The notes below the pieces were generated by a model. The model was not told where the DNA came from. It saw only the letters and a list, made by a program, of their open reading frames with translations, and ran no database searches. 64,000 nt of DNA from Nannocystis sp. (lineage in GTDB: Bacteria > Myxococcota_A > Polyangia > Nannocystales > Nannocystaceae), in the NCBI RefSeq assembly GCF_016714285.1, contig NZ_JADJNN010000004.1:434001-498000 (forward strand), written 5' to 3'. Positions 8,100 through 15,635 of this stretch are shown here, piece by piece. Made by a program: the position numbers and the translations under genes. Positions within the stretch are counted from its first letter, which is position 1. Each line of letters begins with the position of its first letter.

Positions 8100-9641
8100 A
8101 TGACGCGGTCCACCGGTCTGCTCGGTCTGCTCTTCGCCGCCGGCGTCACCTTCGGCGCGTGCACCGGGCCCTACGGTGACAGCGACAGCGACACGGCGAG
8201 CAGCAGCACCGGCGGCGAGTGTCCCGTCGGCAGCCTCAACTGTCTGTGTACCACCGGCAAGTCGTGCGACAGCGGCCTGGTCTGCGCCTCCGACCGCTGC
8301 GTGAAGCTGGACGGCGACACCTCGACCAGCGACGCCAGCACCAGCCTCGACCCCACCACCGGCGACCCGAGCACGGGGGGCGGCGACTGCGACGCCAACG
8401 GCGACGGCAGCGTCGACCCGGCCTGTCCCGAGAGCCAGCCGTACTGCGTCGCCGGGGCCTGCTTCGGCTGCGCGCAGCTCGACTGCGAGGCGCTCTCGCC
8501 AGCGCAGCCGCTGTGCAACGAGGCCAGCGGCCTGTGCGTCGCGTGCCTGTGCACCGACGCGAAGCCGGTGTGCGACCCGGACACGCACAGCTGCCGCGTG
8601 TGTACGGCCCACAGCGACTGTCCCGACAGCGCCTGCGATCTGTGGACCGGCGCCTGTTTCCCGGCCGCCGCGACGCTTTGGGTCGAGGATGGCGGCGAGT
8701 GCAGCGACGCCGGCCCGGGCGACGCGAGCGCCCCGTTGTGCAGCCTCGACGCTGCGTTCGAGCGGATCAACGCCGCCGGCCCGGGCCACCAGGCGGTGCG
8801 CGTGCGACCCGGCAGCTACACCGTCAAGAGCCCGCTGCGCGCCCCGGCGGACCACGTCGTCGCGCTCGTGCACGCCACCGGCCAGACCGGCGACCCCACT
8901 GTCACGATCGCGGCCAAGAGCTCGGCCGCGATCGCGATCGACCCCGGCGCCAAGCTCCTGGTCGACGCGCTGCGCCTGACCGACAGCGGCGGCGACGCGC
9001 TCGAGTGCACGAACGGGACGGCCTTGCTCGACCGCCTCACCGTGACCGCGTCGAACCAGCGAGGCGTCATGGCCGAGGGCTGTGAGCTGGTGCTGCGCCG
9101 CGGTGTGCTGTTCGGAAACGCCGTCGCCGGGGCCCGCCTGAACGGCGGCAAGCTGCGCCTGGAGAACACCTACTTCAGCGGCAACGGCAACCCGCAGACC
9201 GGCGAGGGCGGGATCTATCTCGCCGACGGCGCCGCGCTCGACGCGGTGTACAGCACCTGGGTCGACAACCGCGGCCAGGCGGGCACACCCTACGCGGTGG
9301 CCTGCAGCGACGACAATCCCAAGGAGAAGGTCGGCGTGCGCAACTCGCTTGCGATCAACATCGGCTTCAACACGCTGTGCGACGGTGCCAGCGTCGCGCA
9401 CACCGGGTGGTCGACCGACATGGTCGCCGGCAGCAACATGGCCATCGCCTCCGCGGACCTCGGCAAGTACCTCAAGGTCGACCCCGATCTGCCTGGTGTG
9501 TACCGCGTGATCGTCGGGGCTGGCCTCGACAAGCTCGGCGCGTGGGAGCAAGGCGACCCGGCGATCGACTTCGACGGTGATGCCCGGCCCAACACCGCTG
9601 ACGCCCCCGACTTCGCGGGTGCCGACCGCGTCGCCAGGTAG
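8100..9641 (+). CDS. Surface lipoprotein, beta-helix type (paralogue 4 of 5)
   Basis: 513 residues. Signal peptide MTRSTGLLGLLFAAGVTFGAC with lipobox FGAC (Cys21). Thr/Ser/Asp linker segments flank a CPVGSLNCLCTTGKSCDSGLVC module; the linker TTGDPSTGG is typical of nannocystine lipoproteins. The Cys-rich module continues to about residue 195, then a beta-helix-like domain (LWVEDGGECSDAGPG onward) with alternating strands (ALLDRLTVTASNQRGVMAEG, LRLENTYFSGNG). The C-terminus DFDGDARPNTADAPDFAGADR is a variant of the family signature. Presumably surface exposed. The gene is separated from its neighbours by 145 and 325 bases, so each paralogue appears to have its own promoter. Confidence 0.8.
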   Translation: MTRSTGLLGLLFAAGVTFGACTGPYGDSDSDTASSSTGGECPVGSLNCLCTTGKSCDSGLVCASDRCVKLDGDTSTSDASTSLDPTTGDPSTGGGDCDANGDGSVDPACPESQPYCVAGACFGCAQLDCEALSPAQPLCNEASGLCVACLCTDAKPVCDPDTHSCRVCTAHSDCPDSACDLWTGACFPAAATLWVEDGGECSDAGPGDASAPLCSLDAAFERINAAGPGHQAVRVRPGSYTVKSPLRAPADHVVALVHATGQTGDPTVTIAAKSSAAIAIDPGAKLLVDALRLTDSGGDALECTNGTALLDRLTVTASNQRGVMAEGCELVLRRGVLFGNAVAGARLNGGKLRLENTYFSGNGNPQTGEGGIYLADGAALDAVYSTWVDNRGQAGTPYAVACSDDNPKEKVGVRNSLAINIGFNTLCDGASVAHTGWSTDMVAGSNMAIASADLGKYLKVDPDLPGVYRVIVGAGLDKLGAWEQGDPAIDFDGDARPNTADAPDFAGADRVAR

Positions 9642-9966
9642 ACCCTGAGCTCGGCACCGGGCCCACGGGCCTCGCTCGCCTCCAGCTGGCCTCCAACGGG
9701 CCTCCAACGATCGTGCAACGGAGCTCAGGGCGCCTCACGTGAGCCTCACTCGGGGCGACACGCCCCCAAGTCACGGGCCATCCGCACCAGTCCCGAAGGT
9801 CAGGTTGAGCCGAGCGCATGCCGGCGTAAACTCGCAGACAAGTCCGCGGGCAAATCCGCAGATAGCTCCGAAGATTGACTCGTAGGACCGCCGTACGGCG
9901 GCGCCTGGACAAGCGAGGGGAGGCAGGGAATACTGCGCCGACCCCTGATCCCTAGGACGTAAAACC
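9642..9966. other. Intergenic region before paralogue 5
   Basis: 325 bases with no gene. The middle has loosely repeated gcagac/gcagat motifs (9833-9875). The end carries a promoter-like pair and a leader of about 30 nt with taggacg as a possible ribosome binding site before the ATG at 9967. Confidence 0.55.
9906..9934 (+). promoter_or_regulatory. Putative promoter of paralogue 5
   Basis: TGGACA (9906-9911), 17 bp, AATACT (9929-9934). Unlike paralogues 2-4 the ATG is 32 nt away, leaving a short leader with an AGGA-type ribosome binding site. Confidence 0.45.
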
Positions 9967-11487
9967 ATGCAGAGAGTGCACCTTCATACTGTTTCTGTGG
10001 CCACCTTGTTCATGCTCGCGGGCTGTCCGCCGATCGACAACACCACCAGCGAGACGGCGACCGAGACCGAAAGTGCGAGCGGCACGGCCACGACCAGCGA
10101 CGATGCGAGCGACACTCAGCCGACCGACACCAGCCCGCCGGTCACGACCACCGCCGACACGGAGACCTCGGGGAGCAGCTCGGCCAGCGAGTCGGCCACC
10201 AGCAGCGAGAGCATCAGCGGCGACCCCAGCACTGGCATGGTCGAGCCCGAGTGCTCGGACAGCAAGAAGTGCGGCGCGGGCCTGTTCTGCGAGGCCGAGA
10301 AGTGTGTGACCTGCGATCAGACGCCCGACGGCGACGTCGCCTGCGCCGGCGAGGACCCGGGCACGCCGGTGTGCGCCGACACGGCCTGCGTCGAGTGTAC
10401 GACCGACAAGGCCAGCCAGTGCATGGGCAACACGCCGGTCTGCGTCGACAACGCCTGCAGCGCGTGCACCGAGCACGCCGAGTGTCCTGACAGCGCCTGC
10501 AACCTCGAGACCGGCGCCTGCTTCGGCCTCGAGTACGTGCTCTACGTCGACCGCACGGCCCCCTGCGACGGCGCCCTCGGCACGATGGAGGCCCCGTTCT
10601 GCAAGATCGCCGACTCCTTCCAGGCGATGATCGACGGCGACGTCACGCTCGGCTGGACGGTGAAGATCAAGCCCGGCAACTACATCGAGGTGCCGCTGGT
10701 CGTGCCGGACGGCGCGCTGGTCACCTTCACCCGCTGGGGCGACGGCGCGGTCAAGATCCGCGCGGCCGACGACGCCGGCGACACGCTCACGATCCAGAAC
10801 GCGAGCAAGGTCTTCCTCGACCGCCTCGAGTTCAAGAGCAACGCCGACTTCAACGGCGTGGTGTGTGCCAGCGCCGACGTGTTCGCCGACGACGTGCGCT
10901 TCACCGCCAACCGCCTGCAGGGCTACGAGTCGACCGACTGCAACACCAAGATCAACCGCTCGGTGCTGTTCGACAACGACGGCGGCGGCCTGGCCTCGTA
11001 CGGCGCGGGCACCACCCACGTCATGAACAGCTACATCAGCGGCAACGGCACCCAGAACTTCGGCGACTACGGCGGCGTCCGCAGCGCGCAGGGCAACGAG
11101 ATGCACCTGGTGTTCTCGAGCGTGGTCAACAACCTGAGCCAGACCGGCCCGCGCTCCCTGCAGTGCGTCGACGACGGCCCGGTCGAGGTCCGCAACTCGG
11201 TGATCATCGGCTTCGCCCCGCCCTCGGTGGACTGCCCGCAGGCGGTGATCACCAACTCGGCCGTCGACGAGGGCGCGATGGACGGTGATACCAACCTCAT
11301 CGCCGTCAACGCCGATATCATGAACTTCTTCGACATGCCGACCGCTGGCGTGTACCCGGCCAAGATGGACTCGCCGATCAAGGACCTCGCGGTGTGGAAG
11401 ACCGGCGATCCGAAGGCCGACTTCAACGGCACCCCGCGCGTCAACACCGACGGCGGCACCGACTACGCCGGCGCCGACAAGCCCTGA
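9967..11487 (+). CDS. Surface lipoprotein, beta-helix type (paralogue 5 of 5)
   Basis: 506 residues. Signal peptide MQRVHLHTVSVATLFMLAGC with lipobox LAGC (Cys20). The linker (residues about 25-95) is almost entirely Ser, Thr, Glu and Asp and includes ISGDPSTG. The Cys-rich module spans about 97-185 (CVECTTDKASQC, CSACTEHAEC). The beta-helix-like domain opens with VLYVDRTAPCDGALGTMEAPFC and includes VFLDRLEFKSNADFNGVVC and THVMNSYISGNGTQNFGD. It ends DFNGTPRVNTDGGTDYAGADKP. It is closest in layout to paralogue 3. Function unknown; adhesion, prey or matrix interaction would suit a gliding predator, but that is inference. Confidence 0.8.
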   Translation: MQRVHLHTVSVATLFMLAGCPPIDNTTSETATETESASGTATTSDDASDTQPTDTSPPVTTTADTETSGSSSASESATSSESISGDPSTGMVEPECSDSKKCGAGLFCEAEKCVTCDQTPDGDVACAGEDPGTPVCADTACVECTTDKASQCMGNTPVCVDNACSACTEHAECPDSACNLETGACFGLEYVLYVDRTAPCDGALGTMEAPFCKIADSFQAMIDGDVTLGWTVKIKPGNYIEVPLVVPDGALVTFTRWGDGAVKIRAADDAGDTLTIQNASKVFLDRLEFKSNADFNGVVCASADVFADDVRFTANRLQGYESTDCNTKINRSVLFDNDGGGLASYGAGTTHVMNSYISGNGTQNFGDYGGVRSAQGNEMHLVFSSVVNNLSQTGPRSLQCVDDGPVEVRNSVIIGFAPPSVDCPQAVITNSAVDEGAMDGDTNLIAVNADIMNFFDMPTAGVYPAKMDSPIKDLAVWKTGDPKADFNGTPRVNTDGGTDYAGADKP

Positions 11488-11660
11488 CGTCCGCAGTGGG
11501 CCCTGAGGGGCCTGCGGCGGCCCTGAAGCGGGCCTGAAGCGGGCCGGTCGACGGCGCCGCTGCAGCAGAGAGGGTCCGGGCGCTCCGTCGAGGGGCGCCC
11601 GTCGCCCGTTAAGCGGGCTGCGGTCGCGCACCTGCCTGCGGTATACCCGAGGACATCGGG

Positions 11661-13283
11661 ATGGAACGCAGCGGGCACATGCTCGACCAGCGCTATCGCC
11701 TGGGCCGCCTGCTCGGGCAAGGCGGGATGGCCTGCGTGTACCTCGGCGAGGACACCCGGCTCGGCAAGGCGGTCGCGGTCAAGGTCCTGAACCACGAGTA
11801 CGCGCTGCAGCCGAAGGTGGTGCAGCGCTTCTCGCAGGAGGCGCGGGCCATCTCGCGGGTGCGCCACGCCAACGTCGTCGACGTCACCGACCACGGGGTC
11901 ACGCCGGACGGCACCGTGTACCTGGTGATGGAGCTGCTCGACGGCGAGGACCTGTCGGCCACGCTCGAGCGCGAGGGGCCGCTGCCATGGTCGCGGCTGG
12001 GGCCGATCGCGCTGCAGATCTGCGCCGCGCTGGCGACGGTGCACCGCGCTGGCATCGTCCACCGCGACGTCAAGCCGTCCAACTGCTTCCGCGTGCGCGT
12101 CGCGGGCAACCCCGACGTCATCAAGGTCCTCGACTTCGGCATCGCCAAGGTGCTCGAGGGGCCGGCGGCGCCAGGCGCCCCGCAGTCGACCACCGGCTCG
12201 CTGCTCGGCACACCCGAGTACATGGCGCCCGAGCTGCCGAAGGGGCTGCGTGCCGACGCGCGCGTCGACATCTACTCGCTGGGCGTGCTGCTCTACAAGC
12301 TGCTCACCGGCAGCGCGCCGTTCACCGGCGAGGGCTACATGGCGGTGCTGACCCGGCACATGTTCGACCCGGTCGAGCCGCCGCGCGAGCGCGCCCCGGA
12401 GCGGGCGATCACGCCGGAGGTCGAGGCGATCGTGCTGCGCGCGCTGGCCAAGGAGCGGGACGACCGCTGGCCCAGCATGGTCGCCCTCGCCGACGCGATC
12501 GCGGCGAGCTTGCCCGGACAGCCCTCGGCCCGCGCCTGGCTCGAGGGCTCGCGCGACGCCCCCGCGGGGGCCCCCGCGGCCCCTGCGGCAGGTGAGGCGC
12601 CAGATCCCGCGCCAGCGCTGGTGCGCGAGCTCCCTGTCGACCTCGCCCACGCCGACACCAGCCCGCGCCACGGCCCGGAGACACTGGCCCAGCGCCGCTG
12701 GCCGCGGGTCCCGCTGCGCACGGCGCTGCTGGCTGGCGGGGCGGCGCTGGCCGTGTTCGCGGCGCTGCGGCTGTGGCTCGGGCCCGACGCCGAGCCGTCG
12801 GACGCGGGGCGAACTGCGAGGACGAGCGGGCCCGCCGGCGTGACTCCGGTGGAACGAAGGTCCCCCGCGAAGCTGTCCCCGGGGACAGCTTCGGCAGACA
12901 ATCAGGATCTGTCCCCAGGGACAGCCTCCGCAGATCGCCCGGGCCTGTCCCCAGAGACAGCCTCCGCAGATCGCCCGGGCCTGTCCCCAGAGACAGCCTC
13001 CGCAGGCCCTGCCGCGCTCGACGTGGCGGCGTGTCAGGCGGTGCTGCGGCCGCTGGCGGAGCGGCTGCGCGGCTGCGCCAGCGCGGGCGGGCCGGACGAT
13101 GAGGAGGCCGGCGGCTTCGAGCTGCAGCTGCAACTCGGGCCGTATGGGCGCGCGACCCTGGTGGAGGCCGCGCCTGGCTCGCGCAAGATCGGCGGCGAGG
13201 CGCTGACCTGTATGCGAGTGCTGATCGCCATGCAGAGCTTCCCGAGCAGCCAGGCCGGCGGCTCGTTTCGCATGCGTTTCTAG
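11661..13283 (+). CDS. Membrane Ser/Thr protein kinase with repeat-containing linker
   Basis: 540 residues; the ATG at 11661 has a GAGGA ribosome binding site 7 nt upstream. A complete Hanks-type kinase domain: Gly loop GQGGMACVYLG (residues 19-29), VAVK Lys41, HRDVKPSN (134-141), DFG (158-160), and the activation-segment motif YMAPEL. An Ala/Pro-rich juxtamembrane stretch leads to one transmembrane helix (about 352-372). The external part has four 12-residue units (SPGTASADRPGL type) encoded by the dispersed palindromic repeat. It ends with a conserved-looking domain holding two Cys (CQAVLRPLAERLRGC), found in other myxobacterial kinases as an AgmX/PglI-like C-terminus. Substrate and signal are unknown. 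It converges with the small minus-strand gene 10 bp away. Confidence 0.9.
   Translation: MERSGHMLDQRYRLGRLLGQGGMACVYLGEDTRLGKAVAVKVLNHEYALQPKVVQRFSQEARAISRVRHANVVDVTDHGVTPDGTVYLVMELLDGEDLSATLEREGPLPWSRLGPIALQICAALATVHRAGIVHRDVKPSNCFRVRVAGNPDVIKVLDFGIAKVLEGPAAPGAPQSTTGSLLGTPEYMAPELPKGLRADARVDIYSLGVLLYKLLTGSAPFTGEGYMAVLTRHMFDPVEPPRERAPERAITPEVEAIVLRALAKERDDRWPSMVALADAIAASLPGQPSARAWLEGSRDAPAGAPAAPAAGEAPDPAPALVRELPVDLAHADTSPRHGPETLAQRRWPRVPLRTALLAGGAALAVFAALRLWLGPDAEPSDAGRTARTSGPAGVTPVERRSPAKLSPGTASADNQDLSPGTASADRPGLSPETASADRPGLSPETASAGPAALDVAACQAVLRPLAERLRGCASAGGPDDEEAGGFELQLQLGPYGRATLVEAAPGSRKIGGEALTCMRVLIAMQSFPSSQAGGSFRMRF
12871..12996. repeat. Palindromic repeat array, four copies (36-bp spacing)
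   Basis: Copies at 12871-12890 (a perfect 20-bp palindrome, AGCTGTCCCCGGGGACAGCT), 12909-12924, 12945-12960 and 12981-12996. The last three are spaced exactly 36 bp. All lie in frame in the extracytoplasmic linker of the kinase and encode LSPGTASAD or LSPETASAD units. Confidence 0.9.
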
Positions 13284-13293
13284 CTCGCCCGGC

Positions 13294-13797
13294 TCACTCG
13301 GGCTGCTGCGGGGGCCGTTTGGGCACGCGCACGCCGAGCTCGCCGAGCATGGCCTTCATGCGGATGTTGGCGTCCTCGAGCGCTTGCCGATCCTCCGCGC
13401 TGTTCTCCGCGTCGAGGGTGGCCGAGAAGGCCGCGAAGGCGTCGTTGGTGTTGCGGTAGATCTGCTCGCGGCGGGCCCGGGGCACCCGCTTGCCGGCGTC
13501 GGCGAGCGACTCTAGGGTCTGCATCATCGACTCGAAGCTCTCCTCGGCGGCCCGGCGGGCGGCCGCAGGCGGGAGCTTCAGATCGGGCTCGGGCGGCGGG
13601 AGCAGCACGCGCTGGAGGGCGTCGGCGACGCTGCGCTCGGGGTCGTCGCGGACCGATCGCTCGCCCGCGATGGGACTCTGGGCGGCGCCCGCTGCAGGTC
13701 GGACCGGCGCAGGTCCGGGGCCCGGCATGACCGCGATCGCGTAACCCGCGAGGCCGAGGGCCACGGCGCCGAGGCCGATGAGGACGCGGGGCTGCAT
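13294..13797 (-). CDS. Small membrane-anchored protein of unknown function
   Basis: 167 residues. An N-terminal transmembrane helix or uncleaved signal (VLIGLGAVALGLAGYAIAVM) is followed by a Pro/Ala-rich linker and a mostly helical, charged domain (about 60-160) with heptad-like stretches (ADALQRVLLPPPEPDLKLPPAAARRAAEESF region onward). The tail is RVPKRPPQQPE. I recognise no family. It lies downstream of rsmE on the same strand, with 101 bases between them that contain a duplicated piece of the rsmE 3' end, so the two may be cotranscribed. Confidence 0.7.
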   Translation of the reverse strand: MQPRVLIGLGAVALGLAGYAIAVMPGPGPAPVRPAAGAAQSPIAGERSVRDDPERSVADALQRVLLPPPEPDLKLPPAAARRAAEESFESMMQTLESLADAGKRVPRARREQIYRNTNDAFAAFSATLDAENSAEDRQALEDANIRMKAMLGELGVRVPKRPPQQPE

Positions 13798-13838
13798 GTG
13801 CCGGGAGGGTGGCGCAGGCGCGTCGGCGAATCAACCCT

Positions 13839-13922
13839 CGCGCTCAGGCCAGGCGCGCGAGCAGGGCTGGGCCGACCCGCGGCGCCGAGGCGCCGCGCTC
13901 AGGCCAGGCGCGCGAGCAGGGC
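13839..13922. repeat. 29-bp direct repeat of the rsmE 3' end
   Basis: Bases 13839-13867 and 13894-13922 are identical over 29 bp, offset 55. The second copy encodes the last residues of RsmE and its stop codon. The first copy is an extra, untranslated piece just downstream. Confidence 0.9.
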
Positions 13923-14606
13923 CACCACCGCGGTCTCGACGCGGAGGATCCGCGGGCCGAGATCGATGCTGGTGCCGAGCTCGGCCAGGCGCGCGACCTC
14001 GGCGGGGAGGAAGCCGCCCTCGGGGCCGACGACCAGGGTGATCGGGCCCGCGACGGCGCGCGGGCAGGCGACCGCGCCGGGCCCGGGGTGGGCGATGAGT
14101 ACCTGTCCTTCGGGCAAGGTCGGCCAGACCTCGGCGAGGAAGCGGTGGAAGGGCTGCGGGTGGACCTCGACGGCGGGCAACACGGTGTCGCGGGCCTGCT
14201 CGAGGCCGAGGCGCAGCTCCTCGCCGATGCCCGGCGGCTGCGCGGCGGAGGCGGTGAAGAAGCTCGGCTCGACGCGGGCGCAGCGGAAGCAGACGAAGCG
14301 CTTGACGCCCATCGCGGTGGCCTGCTGCAGGACCTTGCGCAGCGAGTGCGGCCGCGGCAGCGCGAGCACCAGGGTGAGCGCCAGCGGCGGCGGCGGGTCG
14401 TCGTGCAGCGAGACCGCGAGCTCGAGGGTGGCGTCGTCGAGGGCGAGCACGGTGCCGCGGCCGACGCGGCCGCCGACGAGGCCGACGCGGAGGCTGTCGC
14501 CGACGGCCGCGCGGTGGACCTGCTGCACGTGGGCGCGTCGCCGGTCGCGCAGGACGACGCGGTCGGTCGCGACAAAGTCGGAGGGGTCGAGGAGGATGAG
14601 GTTCAT
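13899..14606 (-). CDS. rsmE: 16S rRNA (uracil1498-N3)-methyltransferase RsmE
   Basis: 235 residues from the ATG at 14606. RsmE uses S-adenosylmethionine to methylate N3 of U1498 of 16S rRNA in the decoding region of the 30S subunit. The N-terminal PUA-like part contains the typical opening with RDRRRAHVQQVHRAAVGD. The SPOUT methyltransferase domain has LRKVLQQATAMGV, the trefoil-knot motif GPITLVVGPEGGF and the C-terminal LGPRILRVETAVVALLA. Length and motif order match the family. The open frame extends upstream through a 36-bp repeat array but without a credible start, so the shorter start is used. Confidence 0.93.
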   Translation of the reverse strand: MNLILLDPSDFVATDRVVLRDRRRAHVQQVHRAAVGDSLRVGLVGGRVGRGTVLALDDATLELAVSLHDDPPPPLALTLVLALPRPHSLRKVLQQATAMGVKRFVCFRCARVEPSFFTASAAQPPGIGEELRLGLEQARDTVLPAVEVHPQPFHRFLAEVWPTLPEGQVLIAHPGPGAVACPRAVAGPITLVVGPEGGFLPAEVARLAELGTSIDLGPRILRVETAVVALLARLA

Positions 14607-14655
14607 CGCGGCGCCGGGCCGGCGAGTATAGCCAGCGCTGGCGGGTCGCGCTGAG

Positions 14656-14743
14656 CTGGCTTTGGGGACAGGTGATCGCGGTCGGGTTGAGTTGGCTTTG
14701 CGGACGGATGATCGTGGCCGCGTTGAGCTGGCTTTGCCGACAG
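14656..14743. repeat. Intergenic palindromic repeat array, three copies (36-bp spacing)
   Basis: Copies at 14656-14671 (CTGGCTTTGGGGACAG), 14692-14707 and 14728-14743, spaced exactly 36 bp, between the divergently transcribed rsmE and the lipoprotein gene. The reverse complement, CTGTCCCCAAAGCCAG, matches the coding copies elsewhere (for example 53153), so this is the same element outside a gene. Any promoters for the two flanking genes must lie in or next to this array. Confidence 0.85.
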
Positions 14744-14810
14744 ATGATCGCGGCAGGACGAGCTGGGCGCGGTGAGGGAATCGCGGGTCCGGGTCGTGCG
14801 TTCGTGCGGC

Positions 14811-15575
14811 ATGCGATTCGTGCTGTTGTTGCTGCTGCTCGCCGGCTGCGCCGAGTCTCCCGCCGCCGCCGCGACGCTGCCGGCCGCCGTGGCGGCGCCG
14901 CACGACGCGGCGGCCTACGAGGCGGCGCTGGCGGGCATCGAGGCGCGCCGGCTGGCGCTGGCGCGCCGGCTGAAGGCCGCGGACAGCGGGGCCGGGCGGG
15001 CGGCGGTGCTGGCCGACGCGCGGGTCGCCGCGCTGGCGGCGATGCGCGAGGTGGTGCTGCCGGCGTGGCTGGGGATGGCGTGGGGGCTCGGGCCGAACAG
15101 CACGCCGACGCGACCGCACGAGCCGGGCACGGTGATCGCGTGCGGCTACTTCGTGTCGAGCGCGCTGGAGAACCTCGGGCTGCGCCTGGGCACCCGCTTT
15201 CGCTTCGCCCAGGCGCCGGCGCTGCACGCCCAGCGCTCGCTGGCGCCGGCGGCCCGCGACCTGTACGTGTTCTTCAGCATCCCGGGCGACGATCTGGCGC
15301 GCAAGATCGCCGGGCTCGGCGAGGGGCTCTACATCATCGGCCTCAACAATCACATCGGCTTCGTCGACGTGCGCGGCGAGGAGGTGCGCATCATCCACGC
15401 CAGCTACACCGGCGAGCAGGTCGTCAGCGACGAGCCGCTGGCGAGCGCCGAGGTGATCGCCAACTCGCGCGCGGCCGGGTACTTCGTCACGCCGCTGCTG
15501 CAGGACGACCGCCTCGTCGAACGCTGGCTGCGCGGCGAGACGGTGCCCCTGCAGACGCTCGGTCCGCGACCCTGA
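14811..15575 (+). CDS. Lipoprotein with Cys/His peptidase-like motifs
   Basis: 254 residues; the ATG at 14811 opens the signal peptide MRFVLLLLLLAGC (lipobox LAGC, Cys13). After an Ala-rich helical stretch comes a domain with VIACGYFVSSALENLGLRL, later NNHIGFVDV and IIHASY. The Cys followed by a helix and then spaced His residues is the layout of NlpC/P60-type papain-fold cell-wall peptidases, so a Cys127-like nucleophile with an NHIGF histidine is plausible. The match is distant and no family is certain. Divergent from rsmE across the 36-bp repeat array. Confidence 0.65.
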   Translation: MRFVLLLLLLAGCAESPAAAATLPAAVAAPHDAAAYEAALAGIEARRLALARRLKAADSGAGRAAVLADARVAALAAMREVVLPAWLGMAWGLGPNSTPTRPHEPGTVIACGYFVSSALENLGLRLGTRFRFAQAPALHAQRSLAPAARDLYVFFSIPGDDLARKIAGLGEGLYIIGLNNHIGFVDVRGEEVRIIHASYTGEQVVSDEPLASAEVIANSRAAGYFVTPLLQDDRLVERWLRGETVPLQTLGPRP

Positions 15576-15635
15576 AGCGACGCGCCGCCTGCGAGGCCCA
15601 CCCTCGCACACCGCCGTCGCGGCCGCGGCCTGCGA

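Noticed and set aside
14607..15611. The long N-terminal extension of the RsmE frame and the antisense frames through 14603-14812.
   Set aside because: The repeat-coded stretch has no family match or start context; RsmE of normal length starts at 14606.
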